From positions 310,001 to 374,000 of the forward strand of contig NZ_NPFW01000013.1 in the NCBI RefSeq assembly GCF_002259405.1: 64,000 nt of DNA. Direction: 5' to 3'. The position numbers were made by a program, and so were the translations under genes. This stretch comes from Rhodococcus sp. 14-2483-1-2 (GTDB taxonomy: Bacteria; Actinomycetota; Actinomycetes; Mycobacteriales; Mycobacteriaceae). Below the pieces are notes generated by a model. That model was not told the DNA's origin. It ran no database searches and saw only the letters and a program-made list of their open reading frames with translations. Every line of letters starts with the position of its first letter. Positions within the stretch are counted from its first letter, which is position 1. This document shows positions 34,855-43,562 of this stretch, in pieces.

Positions 34855-35358
34855 TCAGTGATCTGCCTTTCGGGGCGTCGATGGGGTGGGGACGGGGGCG
34901 TCGGTGTAGACGGTGATCCGAACCTGGTCGCCGCGGTTCGGTGGCAAGAGTCGGCCGAGGAACACGCTGTGGTTCAACCAGTTCCACTCTGGGTCGGCCA
35001 CTTCGAATCGAGGGTTGGTCGAGCAGTACCAGCGGTCGACGTCGGCACCGCCGCCGGCGAAGATGCGCTCCATGGTGGCGTCGTCCTGGGTACCCCAGCC
35101 CTCGTTGGTGACCATGATGGGCACGTTGTCGTCGGTGACGATCGTGTAGCGGGCCCACAGATGGGTGACGCCGTCGGTGCGCACCAGGTTCCAGTCCGCA
35201 CCGCCGGGCAGGATCGTTCCGGATCCGGCCGGTCCGTGGAATCGGCCGCCGGTGATCGGGATGACCCGACGCATTCCGTGCGGGGTCGACCCGATGACCA
35301 CCGGGGGAGCCAGCTCGACGTCGAGGGTGAAGACGTGATTCAGAGTGGGCGTGGACAT
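34855..35358 (-). CDS. DUF3237 domain protein, 167 aa
   Basis: A single DUF3237 domain covers the protein: HVFTLDVELAPPVVIGSTPHG at the start, then RFHGPAGSGTILPGGADW and THLWARYTIVTDDNVPI. The fold is a small beta-barrel often found next to aromatic or steroid catabolic genes, with no proven biochemical role. It sits 1 nt from the MFS stop and 1 nt from the dioxygenase start, firmly inside the operon, so it presumably binds or converts a pathway intermediate. Confidence 0.88.
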   Translation of the reverse strand: MSTPTLNHVFTLDVELAPPVVIGSTPHGMRRVIPITGGRFHGPAGSGTILPGGADWNLVRTDGVTHLWARYTIVTDDNVPIMVTNEGWGTQDDATMERIFAGGGADVDRWYCSTNPRFEVADPEWNWLNHSVFLGRLLPPNRGDQVRITVYTDAPVPTPSTPRKADH

Positions 35359-35359
35359 C

Positions 35360-36946
35360 TCACTCACCCGCCGGCAGCAGTCGCCCGGCCGCAGGTGACG
35401 CTGCCGCATCGATCGGGGCCGCATCGAGGCCCTTCGGGGCTCCGCCGGGGATGACGAGGGCGATGAGCGCAGCCAGGACGGTGGCTCCGGCACAGACGTA
35501 GATGCCGATGTCCAGGCCGGTTTCGAGAGCCGTCCGGGCAAGCGGTGCAACCAGATCCGAGATCGGGCCGAGATCGGCGTTGGCCACCGCCAACGGCCCG
35601 CCCTGCTCGGCGACGCCGGAGGCCACGCCCGCCGCCTCGGGAGGGAGGGAACCGTCGGACAGACTGGAGGTGAGGGTGGCTCCGGCAACTCCGAAGGCCA
35701 CGGCGCTGACGATCGCGGGGCCGAGGCTCTGGCCGGTCTCGCGAACGAGACTGGTTACTGCGCTTGCCATTCCGGCGTAGTCGATGGCGACGGCTCCGAC
35801 GGCGACGGCCGTCAGTGCGGTGAACATGGTGATGAAGCCGGTGCCGAGCAGCAGGATCGGGCCGGTCATAGCGAGCAGCGAGGTGGAGTCACCGGGTAGC
35901 TGAGCCATCCATATCTGACCGATGGCCAGTGCCGCCAGTCCGGTGACCAGCAGTGTGCGCGCCGCGACGCGCATCAACAGGCGCGGAAGCAACGGAGTGA
36001 GGAGCAGCGGTACGGCTTGGATGAGGGCGAACGGCAGAGCGGCCTGCAGCGGGCTGACGTGCAGGATCGCTTCGAGTTTCACACTGAGCGCGTAGGCGGT
36101 TCCGATGAAGCCGAACATCGCGAGCAATCCGATCAGGGCGGCCGCGGCAAAGGCAGGCGTCCGGAACAGCGCAAGGTTCAACATCGGGGTGCGGGCTCGC
36201 TGCTCGCTGATCACGAACGCGACGAATGCCGCTACGGCAAGAACGAAAGTGCCCACGATGGCGGGGCTCGAGTAGCCGTCCACGGAGCCCTGGATCACCG
36301 CGTACAGCAGGGCGAGCAGTGCGACAGCGATGGTGATCTGGCCGGGCCAGTCGAGTCCGCGTCCGGCGGGATGACGCGAGTCGACGATCACCGCAGCGCT
36401 GACCGCGGCGGTGACGAGACCCAGCACGGCGGGAATGGCGAACGACCAGCCCCAGCTGAAGTGTTCGGCCGCGAAGCCGCTGATCAGCGGGGCGATCATG
36501 GCACCGAACGCCAGGCTGACGGCCCAGAGAGACAGGGCGCGGGCTCGCTCCTGACGTTCGGGGGTTGCCGAGACCAGCATCGCCAGTGACGTGGGAAAGA
36601 TTGCGGCAGCACCGAGTCCGGCGATGGCCTGCCCGGCGATCAGTTGCGTCAGAGTTCCCGACGTTCCGGCGACGACGTCTCCGACGAAGACGAGCACGCC
36701 ACCCCAGACGAGTAGCCTCTTGCGGCCGAACATGTCGCCCAGTACGCCGAAGTTGAGCTCGAGTATGGCGGTGGGAAGGATGAACGCGGCCGGGATCCAG
36801 GCCAGCGCCGCAGCGCTCGCTCCGAGGTCGCGTTGGATCACACCGAGAATGGGCGCTGCGAGGGAAACGCCCATCTGGGCGACGCCGATCGCGAGGCAGC
36901 AGGCGATGAGCGTGCCGCGATCCAGCTTGGGTTGGGTGGGTTTCAT
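35360..36946 (-). CDS. MFS transporter, DHA2 (14-TM) family, 528 aa
   Basis: Major facilitator with about 14 hydrophobic segments and the DHA2 motif LGDMFGRKRLLVWGG between helices 2 and 3. The LSLWAVSLAFGAMIAPLISG stretch fits motif C (antiporter motif) of drug exporters. As first gene of the minus-strand catabolic operon it may export toxic aromatics or import substrate. Its promoter region carries the TGTCC-N9-GGACT element shared with the hydroxylase gene, which points to the IclR regulator next door. Confidence 0.93.
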   Translation of the reverse strand: MKPTQPKLDRGTLIACCLAIGVAQMGVSLAAPILGVIQRDLGASAAALAWIPAAFILPTAILELNFGVLGDMFGRKRLLVWGGVLVFVGDVVAGTSGTLTQLIAGQAIAGLGAAAIFPTSLAMLVSATPERQERARALSLWAVSLAFGAMIAPLISGFAAEHFSWGWSFAIPAVLGLVTAAVSAAVIVDSRHPAGRGLDWPGQITIAVALLALLYAVIQGSVDGYSSPAIVGTFVLAVAAFVAFVISEQRARTPMLNLALFRTPAFAAAALIGLLAMFGFIGTAYALSVKLEAILHVSPLQAALPFALIQAVPLLLTPLLPRLLMRVAARTLLVTGLAALAIGQIWMAQLPGDSTSLLAMTGPILLLGTGFITMFTALTAVAVGAVAIDYAGMASAVTSLVRETGQSLGPAIVSAVAFGVAGATLTSSLSDGSLPPEAAGVASGVAEQGGPLAVANADLGPISDLVAPLARTALETGLDIGIYVCAGATVLAALIALVIPGGAPKGLDAAPIDAAASPAAGRLLPAGE

Positions 36947-36967
36947 GAGTTCCTCGTCCGGAGGCCG

Positions 36968-37007
36968 TGTCCTGTAAAGCAGGACTACTGTTGTCTAATA
37001 CAGGACA
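36968..37007. promoter_or_regulatory. IclR-type operator between MFS and IclR genes
   Basis: Outer arms TGTCCTGTA (36968-36976) and TACAGGACA (36999-37007) form a perfect 9-bp inverted repeat with a 22-bp spacer; the first arm is also part of TGTCC-N9-GGACT (36968-36986). The 19-bp version recurs as TGTCC-N9-GGACA at 37882-37900 before the hydroxylase. Confidence 0.65.
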
Positions 37008-37093
37008 GTGTTCATGGCCTGGATCACAGCTGTCAAGGGCAAAGATTCATTTGATGACACTGCAGTCCTGACAATCAGAACTAGGATGGAAAC

Positions 37094-37879
37094 ATGGCAT
37101 CGGAGACGAGTGGATACAGAGAACGCAACAGCACGGCCGACCGCGCACTGATAATCCTGGGAATGTTCACCGACGATCGCCTGCAGATCAGCGCGAACGA
37201 CGTCGCCGAGGCCCTCGGTAGCGCCCGCTCCACGGCGTACCGATATCTGCAGACGTTGGTCGGCGCATCGTTTCTCGAGGAAGCTCCCAACGGCGGCTTT
37301 CGGTTGGGTGTCGCGGTGCTCGAACTTGCTCGATTGGCCCGGCGCGGTTACGGATTGACCACCATTGCCCAGCCGGTGATGCGTGAACTCGCCGACGAGG
37401 TGGGTGAAACCGTATTGCTGACCAGGCTCGTCGACGACACGGCTGTGTGCATCGAGCGGTGCGAGGGGGCCAAGCAGCTGGTGCGCCTGAGCTACGAGCG
37501 GGGGAGTCGGTTGCCCATCAACGCCGGCGCATCGGCATTGACGCTCCTGGCCTGGCTGCCGGAGAAAGAGATCCGCTCGATCCTGGGTCGGCACGAGCTG
37601 CAACGCTTCACCGATCGAACGTTGACCGACGTCGATCGCCTCGTCGATCGTCTCGAGCGGATCCGGACCACCGGCTACGGACTGACCGTCGCCGAGGTGG
37701 ACCCGGACGCGATGGGAATCGCCGCACCGATCTTCGACGAGTCCGGTTCGGTGGCAGCCGCATTGAGCATCGTGGCGATCAGGCGTCGCGTTCCCGAGGA
37801 CCGAACCGACGTGCTCGTCACCGCGGTGCGGGCGGCGGCCGATGCTCTGTCCGCACGATTGGCCGTCGTCAGCTCGTAG
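37094..37879 (+). CDS. IclR-family transcriptional regulator of the aromatic locus, 261 aa
   Basis: N-terminal winged helix-turn-helix (RALIILGMFTDD through SARSTAYRYLQTLVGASFLEE) and a C-terminal IclR effector-binding domain (RGYGLTTIAQPVMRELADEVGE, SYERGSRLPINAGASA, GYGLTVAEVDPDAMGIAAPI). The regulator lies between the two transcription arms of the catabolic cluster and is flanked on both sides by the same TGTCC-N9-GGAC(A/T) element, so it very likely controls both, answering to an aromatic intermediate. Start ATG 37094 with GGATGGAA just upstream. Confidence 0.93.
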   Translation: MASETSGYRERNSTADRALIILGMFTDDRLQISANDVAEALGSARSTAYRYLQTLVGASFLEEAPNGGFRLGVAVLELARLARRGYGLTTIAQPVMRELADEVGETVLLTRLVDDTAVCIERCEGAKQLVRLSYERGSRLPINAGASALTLLAWLPEKEIRSILGRHELQRFTDRTLTDVDRLVDRLERIRTTGYGLTVAEVDPDAMGIAAPIFDESGSVAAALSIVAIRRRVPEDRTDVLVTAVRAAADALSARLAVVSS

Positions 37880-37881
37880 CG

Positions 37882-37938
37882 TGTCCTATTTTATGGGACA
37901 GCATTCCTATTTAACGTGATGCGCGCTACCTTGGTGGT
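37882..37938 (+). promoter_or_regulatory. Operator and leaderless promoter of the hydroxylase operon
   Basis: TGTCC-TATTTTATG-GGACA at 37882-37900 matches the element at 36968. TACCTT at 37927-37932 ends 6 nt before the GTG at 37939 and would be the -10 box of a leaderless transcript. The operator lies at about -57 to -39, a position compatible with activation. Confidence 0.5.
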
Positions 37939-39570
37939 GTGGACAAGAGATTCGACACCCTCTACGACGTAGCGATCTGCGGTGCCGGTCCGGTCGGGAT
38001 GACCGCGGGCCTGCTGCTCGCTGCACGAGGGCTTCGCGTCGTCGTTCTCGAGCGGCGCTCGACGACGAGCGACGAACCCAAAGCGATCAGCATCGACGAC
38101 GAGGCACTGCGCACCTACCAGCAGGCAGGCGTCATCGACAAGATCCTGCCGATCGTCGTGCCCGGCACCGGAACCCGCTACTACGGCCTCGACGACGAAC
38201 CGCTGTTCCACGGCGGCGCGGAGAGTGCCTACCGACTGGGCTACCCCTTCAAGAACCCGTTCGCGCAACCGGATCTCGAGCGTGTACTGGCCGGGGCGCT
38301 GCATACGGCGCGCAATGTCACCGTACGGTTCGACACCGAGGTCACGTCGATCGTGCAGGACGCGGACGCCGTGGCCATCGAAGCGGGTGGACGCACGGTG
38401 CGGGCTCGTTATCTCCTCGGTAGCGACGGCGGACGATCGACCGTCCGAAACCTGCTCGGAATCGGCATGATCGGGCGCAGCCACCCGGAACTGTGGTTGG
38501 TGGTCGACACGCTCGGCGACCCGCACACCGAGCGCTACGGTATGCACCACGCCGATCCGAGCAGGCCGCACGTGGTGGTGCCCGGTCTCGGTGGCCGCTG
38601 TCGATACGAATTCCGCCTGTTCGAGGGCGAGGGCACGGCCACCGACGCGCCACCGTTCGAGCTCATCGACAAGCTCGTCTCGCGCTACCGGCCGATCACA
38701 CCAGCCCAGGTCGAACGAGCCGTCAACTATCGCTTCCACGGCCTCGTGGCCGATCGATGGCAGCTCGGGCGCTGCTTCCTGCTCGGCGACGCCGCACACA
38801 TGATGCCGCCGTTCGCCGGTCAAGGTCTGAACTCCGGCATTCGCGACGCCGCGAACCTGGCGTGGAAGTTGGCCGGCGTGCTCGAGGGTTGTCTGCACGA
38901 AAGTGTGCTGGCCACATACCAATCCGAGCGTGGCCCGCACGCCGCCGCGGTGGTACGCGCATCCGAGCGGTTGGGCCGCGTGGTGATGACGACCAATCCT
39001 CGAATCGCGGCCAGGCGCGACGAGTTGGTCCGAGCCGCATTGGCCACCGTGAACGGGCGACGCTGGTTCGAGACCATGGCCTACCGTCCGCCCTACCGAT
39101 TCTCCGACGGGCTCGTACTCCCCGGCGACGACACCGGGAGCGTGATCGGGCAACCCCGGGCCTTCGACTCGGCCACCCGCACCATCCGCCCGCTCGACAA
39201 GATCCTCGGAACCGGTTGGGCGCTGGTGGGAGTCGACGTGCACGACACGGTGGAGTGGGCGCACGCGCGTGCTGTCGCCCGCGGCCTGCATGCGGTCGAG
39301 GCCGCCGTGCCCACCGATGGCACGGTACCGAGAATCGACGGCATCAACGTTCTGCTCGACGTCGACGGTCGGTTGGACGACGAGATGCGCACGTATACCG
39401 GAAGATTCGTGCTCATCCGGCCCGACCGCTTCGTCGCAGCCGCGTGGCATCCGCACGACGGTGACGGGGTTCGAGCCGCAGTCGGAGCCGCAGTGGCGTC
39501 GTGGACCGGATCTTCCCCGAGCCCTTCCGAACTGTCCTACATCGAGACGAAAGGCATCAGCTATGCGTGA
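37939..39570 (+). CDS. FAD-dependent aromatic hydroxylase (MhpA-like), 543 aa
   Basis: Flavoprotein monooxygenase of the p-hydroxybenzoate/3-(3-hydroxyphenyl)propionate hydroxylase class. FAD site GAGPVGMTAGLLLAARG near the N-terminus, the DG-type motif LLGSDGGRSTVR near residue 155, and GDAAHMMPPFAGQGLNSGIRD near 275. The PFAGQGLNSG variant is typical of MhpA-like enzymes. The C-terminal thioredoxin-like module (FVLIRPDRFVAAAW) is present, as in full-length members. It would ortho-hydroxylate a phenol to a catechol for the extradiol dioxygenase. GTG start; its end overlaps the next gene by 8 bp. Confidence 0.92.
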   Translation: MDKRFDTLYDVAICGAGPVGMTAGLLLAARGLRVVVLERRSTTSDEPKAISIDDEALRTYQQAGVIDKILPIVVPGTGTRYYGLDDEPLFHGGAESAYRLGYPFKNPFAQPDLERVLAGALHTARNVTVRFDTEVTSIVQDADAVAIEAGGRTVRARYLLGSDGGRSTVRNLLGIGMIGRSHPELWLVVDTLGDPHTERYGMHHADPSRPHVVVPGLGGRCRYEFRLFEGEGTATDAPPFELIDKLVSRYRPITPAQVERAVNYRFHGLVADRWQLGRCFLLGDAAHMMPPFAGQGLNSGIRDAANLAWKLAGVLEGCLHESVLATYQSERGPHAAAVVRASERLGRVVMTTNPRIAARRDELVRAALATVNGRRWFETMAYRPPYRFSDGLVLPGDDTGSVIGQPRAFDSATRTIRPLDKILGTGWALVGVDVHDTVEWAHARAVARGLHAVEAAVPTDGTVPRIDGINVLLDVDGRLDDEMRTYTGRFVLIRPDRFVAAAWHPHDGDGVRAAVGAAVASWTGSSPSPSELSYIETKGISYA

Positions 39571-41086
39571 AGTACCGACCCCGCTCCCGACGACACTGGT
39601 CCGACGCACCGCGCCTGCGACTCCGCGGCACAACGCGGACGTCGACTGGAACACGTCCAACAAGTTCCTGAACGGACCGTTCGCGCCCTGGCACGAGGAG
39701 ACCGAGGCATTCGACCTCGAGGTGATCGGGAAACTCCCCGACGACCTCGCCGGCGCGCTGTTCCGAATTGCCGACAATCCCCGCTTCGAGCCACTCGACA
39801 CCGACCGTTACCACTGGTGGGAGGGCGACGGCGGAGTCGCGGGCACCTACATCCGCGACGGTAAGGCGTCGTTCCGGATGAAGTGGGTGCACACCGACAC
39901 GATGAAGATCGAGGTCGAGGCCGGGGAAGCGCTGTACAGCGGTTTCGTCAACGGTTCGGGCAAGGCCAGGCGGGATCTGCCCGTGGGCGCGCCGCCGTCC
40001 AAGAGTGTCGCCAACACCAACGTCGGCCTGTTCGCCGACCATCTGCTGGTGTACTACGAAGGCGGACTTCCGCATTCGATGCACCCCGAAACTCTCGACA
40101 CGCAGGGCACGTACGACTTCGGTGGCGCACTCGACATCCTGTGCACGGCGCACTACAAGATCGAACCGTCAACGGGCAACATGCTCTTCTACTCTGCCAT
40201 CGGGCCGAATCTGACCTGGTACGAGGCCGATACCAGCGGCACCGTCGTCGATACCGTCACTTTCGACATGGGTTGTCCGGCAATGGTGCACGATTACATC
40301 GTGAGCGAACACCTCGCGATCTTCCTCATCTCGCCCAACCAGTTCCGCCTCGACCGCATCATGGCGGGGCGGCCCGGTGTGCTCTGGGACGAATCGGCTA
40401 CACCGAACGGCAGCAGGTTCGCCGTTCTCGACCGTCGCACCCATGAGGTGACCTGGTACGACACCGGCCTGATGCTGGCCCCGACGCACTTCTTCAACGC
40501 GCACGAAACTGCCACAGGAATCGTGGTGGATCTGCACGTCATCGCGCGTCTGGGCAATCCGGTCGACGACTCGGACGAGCCGATCGACTCGCACTCCTGG
40601 TTTCCACCTGCGATGGCCTGGCGGTTCGTGCTCGATACCGCGACCAGGACGACCACCCAGCACATGCACAGCGGAGTGGCGGGTGAATTCCCGAAGATCA
40701 ACGACGCGTGGCTCGGCAAGGAGAATCGCTTCGGCTACTTCGCCACCACCCGTGATCTGTCGCCGCTGACCCTGACGGATGGGCTTGCGCGCCATGACTT
40801 CTCCACCGGCCAGACGATCGTGCTCGAAGGGCCCGACGGGTTGACCAGCCCCAGCGAACCGGTCTTCGTCCAGCGTCGAGGAGCGAGCGCCGAGAACGAC
40901 GGATATCTGCTGACCCTGTGGTGGAATCCGGCGACCGGACTGTCCGAGCTACTGGTGCACGAGGCCGACGCGTTCACCCGCGAACCTCTCGCACGCGTCA
41001 AGCTTCCCGTCCGAGTTCCGTTCGCGTTCCACGGATCCTGGGCCGAGGCCGAGGTGCTCGACGCAGCGATCGCAGCCCAGCGGTAA
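39563..41086 (+). CDS. Carotenoid/lignostilbene-type cleavage oxygenase, 507 aa
   Basis: Seven-bladed propeller oxygenase of the carotenoid cleavage family. The four iron-binding histidines are all visible: H197 (TAHYK), H243 (MVHDY), H314 (FNAHET) and H490 (FAFHGSW). Bacterial members include lignostilbene and isoeugenol dioxygenases, which split a C=C bond into two carbonyls. There are no carotenoid biosynthesis genes nearby; instead it lies between an aromatic hydroxylase and an aldehyde dehydrogenase, which favours a stilbene- or phenylpropenoid-type substrate. The ATG at 39563 overlaps the hydroxylase stop by 8 bp, giving translational coupling. Confidence 0.93.
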   Translation: MREVPTPLPTTLVRRTAPATPRHNADVDWNTSNKFLNGPFAPWHEETEAFDLEVIGKLPDDLAGALFRIADNPRFEPLDTDRYHWWEGDGGVAGTYIRDGKASFRMKWVHTDTMKIEVEAGEALYSGFVNGSGKARRDLPVGAPPSKSVANTNVGLFADHLLVYYEGGLPHSMHPETLDTQGTYDFGGALDILCTAHYKIEPSTGNMLFYSAIGPNLTWYEADTSGTVVDTVTFDMGCPAMVHDYIVSEHLAIFLISPNQFRLDRIMAGRPGVLWDESATPNGSRFAVLDRRTHEVTWYDTGLMLAPTHFFNAHETATGIVVDLHVIARLGNPVDDSDEPIDSHSWFPPAMAWRFVLDTATRTTTQHMHSGVAGEFPKINDAWLGKENRFGYFATTRDLSPLTLTDGLARHDFSTGQTIVLEGPDGLTSPSEPVFVQRRGASAENDGYLLTLWWNPATGLSELLVHEADAFTREPLARVKLPVRVPFAFHGSWAEAEVLDAAIAAQR

Positions 41087-41124
41087 CGAAGAAAGAACAT
41101 CGAGAAAGAAAGAGCAGGACTGAC

Positions 41125-42576
41125 ATGGCGAACACACTGGCGTGGACGGCGAAGATATTCGACGGCGGATGGGTGGACGGCGGTGGTGGAACCCTCGACG
41201 TGACCGCGCCGTCCGACGGGTCGGTTGTGGCCACCGTCGGTGCTGCCGACGTCGCCGACCTCGATCGTGCTGTCGCGAAAGCCGCACGTGCGCAGAAAGA
41301 ATGGGCCGCCAAGCCCTACCCCGAGCGGGCGTCGGTCATGACGAAGGCTGCGGCGCTTGTGGCGGAGAACCCCGAGCGTCTGACGCGGTGGCTGGTTCCC
41401 GAATCGGGGTCCGGTCACGGCAAGGCGGGGGCCGAGGTCGGCTTGGTTCTTGCCGAACTGACCGAGGCGGCCGCTCTGGCGTCGCAGCCCTACGGGCAGG
41501 TACTGCGGAGCGCGAAGTCCCGCTTCTCGATGGGGCGTTACGTTCCGATGGGCGTCATCGGCGTGATCAGCCCGTTCAACTTCCCAGCGGTACTGTCGAT
41601 GCGGTCGGTCGCGCCTGCTCTGGCCGTCGGCAATGCCGTCGTTCTCAAACCCGATCCGCGAACACCGATTTCGGGTGGGCTGATCCTCGCCGAGATCTTC
41701 GCCGAAGCGGGACTGCCGGACGGTCTGTTGCATGTACTGCCTTCGGGTGCCGATGTGGGAGCCGCTCTCGTCTCGCACCCCGACGTCCCGTGCATCTCCT
41801 TCACCGGATCCACGGCCGCCGGCCGCAGAATCGCGGAAGCCGCTGCGCCGCTGCTCAAGAAGGTCCACCTCGAACTCGGCGGAAACAACGCGTTCCTCGT
41901 GCTGCCCGATGCAGACATCGAGGCCGCTGCATCGGCGGGCGCGTGGGGATCGTTCCTGCACCAGGGACAGATCTGCATGGCGTCGGGTCGGCACCTCGTT
42001 CCCGAGCATCTCGCCGAGCAGTACACAGCGGAGCTCGCGAAGATCGCCGAACGCATCACCGTCGGCGATCCGACCGACCCGTCGAATGCGTTGGGGCCCA
42101 TCATCGACGAGAACCAGTTGAAGCGAGTCGACAGCATCGTGCAGGCCACGGTGACGGCCGGTGCCGAACTGGCCGCGGGCGGAACGTTCGACGGTCTCCA
42201 CTACCGGCCGACCGTGCTCGCCAACGTGCCGAAGGACTCACCCGCGTTCACCGAGGAGATCTTCGGTCCGGTCGCGCCGATCACGACGTACCGCACCGTG
42301 GACGAGGCCATCGACATCATCAATTCCTCGGAATACGGTCTGTCCGTTGCGATCGTCACCGCCAATCCGTTCGCGGCGTACGAGTTGTCGGACCGAATCC
42401 GTTCCGGCGCAGTGCACATCAACGATCAGACGATCGACGACGAGGCCGTGGCCCCGTTCGGTGGAGTCAAGGCCTCGGGATCGGGCGGGCATTTCGGCAC
42501 CACCGTCAACCTCGACACCTTCTGCGACCTGCAGTGGGTCACGATGCAGTCGGACATCCAGAAGTATCCGTTCTGA
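41125..42576 (+). CDS. Aldehyde dehydrogenase (vanillin/benzaldehyde type), 483 aa
   Basis: NAD(P)+-dependent aldehyde dehydrogenase with catalytic C284 in GQICMASGR and general base E250 in HLELGGNNA. The order of motifs (VISPFNFP, FTGSTAAGRRIAEAA, EEIFGPV, PFGGVKASG) is complete. The LHQGQICMASGRH and LGGNNAF variants resemble benzaldehyde/vanillin dehydrogenases. As last gene of the operon it would oxidise the aldehyde products of the cleavage oxygenase to acids. It starts at ATG 41125, 38 nt after the oxygenase stop. Confidence 0.93.
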   Translation: MANTLAWTAKIFDGGWVDGGGGTLDVTAPSDGSVVATVGAADVADLDRAVAKAARAQKEWAAKPYPERASVMTKAAALVAENPERLTRWLVPESGSGHGKAGAEVGLVLAELTEAAALASQPYGQVLRSAKSRFSMGRYVPMGVIGVISPFNFPAVLSMRSVAPALAVGNAVVLKPDPRTPISGGLILAEIFAEAGLPDGLLHVLPSGADVGAALVSHPDVPCISFTGSTAAGRRIAEAAAPLLKKVHLELGGNNAFLVLPDADIEAAASAGAWGSFLHQGQICMASGRHLVPEHLAEQYTAELAKIAERITVGDPTDPSNALGPIIDENQLKRVDSIVQATVTAGAELAAGGTFDGLHYRPTVLANVPKDSPAFTEEIFGPVAPITTYRTVDEAIDIINSSEYGLSVAIVTANPFAAYELSDRIRSGAVHINDQTIDDEAVAPFGGVKASGSGGHFGTTVNLDTFCDLQWVTMQSDIQKYPF

Positions 42577-42589
42577 CCGACCTGGCCGG

Positions 42590-42630
42590 GCGAACCCGCA
42601 CGATCGCGCTAGTCGCGGTGCGGGGTTCGC
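42590..42630. terminator. Hairpin between convergent ALDH and small membrane gene
   Basis: GCGAACCCGCAC at 42590-42601 pairs with GTGCGGGGTTCGC at 42618-42630 apart from one bulged G. There is no T-run. It overlaps the 3' end of the minus-strand gene and may serve both directions. Confidence 0.45.
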
Positions 42631-42920
42631 TCTCCGGTACTCGGGTCCACGTCGAACAATTCGTCGGTGTTGTCCGGGGCGTAGACGACGGTGTTCGATT
42701 CGAGGGCGCGTCGTCGGGCACCGTCGCGGATGGCAAAGAATCCGCCTGCGAACAACACGATCACGGCAATTCCGGCGATGATCGCCCATCCCTCGAAACC
42801 GCCCGCCAATGCGGCGATCAGACCGCCCGCAGCGGCGATCCCGGCGAAGATCAGGATGACGGCCAGCATGTTCTCGACTGCTCTGGCCCAGCTTGTCTTG
42901 GTAGGCCTTTTCTCGACCAT
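42609..42920 (-). CDS. Small two-helix membrane protein, 103 aa
   Basis: Two hydrophobic segments at about residues 18-40 (MLAVILIFAGIAAAGGLIAAL) and 44-63 (WAIIAGIAVIVLFAGGFFAI), followed by a 40-residue hydrophilic, acidic C-terminal tail. No family recognised; small membrane proteins of this layout are common in Rhodococcus. AAGGA lies 10 nt before the ATG. No operon partner is evident, since it converges on the aldehyde dehydrogenase and is 69 nt downstream of the CGNR gene on the same strand. Confidence 0.75.
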   Translation of the reverse strand: MVEKRPTKTSWARAVENMLAVILIFAGIAAAGGLIAALAGGFEGWAIIAGIAVIVLFAGGFFAIRDGARRRALESNTVVYAPDNTDELFDVDPSTGERTPHRD

Positions 42921-42989
42921 AGGGGCAATTCCTTTCGATCAGCTCGGACGGCGGATACCCGAAAGCCGATCGATTAAGCCCCCGTGGTG

Positions 42990-43523
42990 CTACTGAGCCT
43001 TGCGGGCCCGGTACGCGGCGACGGCTGCTCGGTTGCCGCAGGTGGTGCTGCAGAATCGGCGGGACCGGTTGCGCGAGAGGTCGAGGACCAGCCCGTTGCA
43101 GTCCGGATCGGCGCAGACGTCGAAGCGCGAGAGCTCGTCCGCGCGGATGACGTCGATCATGGCCATCGCGGTCTCGACGACGATGCGGGTTGCGAGCGGA
43201 CTGTCGTCGGCCACCGCGTGAACGTGCCAGTCGAGGTCTCCGTGGCGCACCAGTCGCGGCAGGGCGGAGGACTCGGCCAGCAATCGGTTGACCTCGACCA
43301 CCGCGTCGTCTCGACTGCTGGTGAGCAGTGATCGCAAGGTCGGCCGCAGGGCTCTCACCGCCTCGAGCTCCTCCTCGTCGCCGTCGAAGCGGCCGGAATA
43401 GCCCTGCTCGGAGATGAACTCGGCCAACTGCTCGCGCGTGGTCAACGTGTCCGGGTCCTCGGCGGAATTGACCAATGCCACGGCGGACAACAACGACAGT
43501 TCCGCGTCATGAGCAAAAAGCAT
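42990..43523 (-). CDS. CGNR zinc-finger / ABATE-domain regulator, 177 aa
   Basis: An N-terminal ABATE-like helical domain (LSAVALVNSAEDPDTLTT; AVRALRPTLRSLL) and a canonical C-terminal CGNR zinc finger: FDVCADPDCNGLVLDLSRN, then RRFCSTTCGNRAAVAAYRA. The motif is more typical than in the paralogue at 6790. Divergent from the EamA exporter gene with only 39 bp between starts, so binding there would control both. AAGG 8 nt before the ATG supports the start. Confidence 0.92.
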   Translation of the reverse strand: MLFAHDAELSLLSAVALVNSAEDPDTLTTREQLAEFISEQGYSGRFDGDEEELEAVRALRPTLRSLLTSSRDDAVVEVNRLLAESSALPRLVRHGDLDWHVHAVADDSPLATRIVVETAMAMIDVIRADELSRFDVCADPDCNGLVLDLSRNRSRRFCSTTCGNRAAVAAYRARKAQ

Positions 43524-43524
43524 G

Positions 43525-43562
43525 TTGACACCTTACCAAGTCACTGCCTACTGTCACATGTC
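43525..43562 (+). promoter_or_regulatory. Strong leaderless promoter of the EamA exporter
   Basis: TTGACA at 43525-43530, an 18-bp spacer, TACTGT at 43549-43554, then the ATG at 43563, 8 nt after the -10 box. This is the cleanest sigma-A-type promoter in the window, and the mRNA should be leaderless. It abuts the start of the divergent CGNR gene. Confidence 0.65.

Noticed and set aside
37891..39801. 636-residue minus-strand frame opposite the flavin hydroxylase
   Set aside because: Shadow of a gene with clear FAD motifs; His/Arg/Gly-rich composition typical of antisense high-GC frames.
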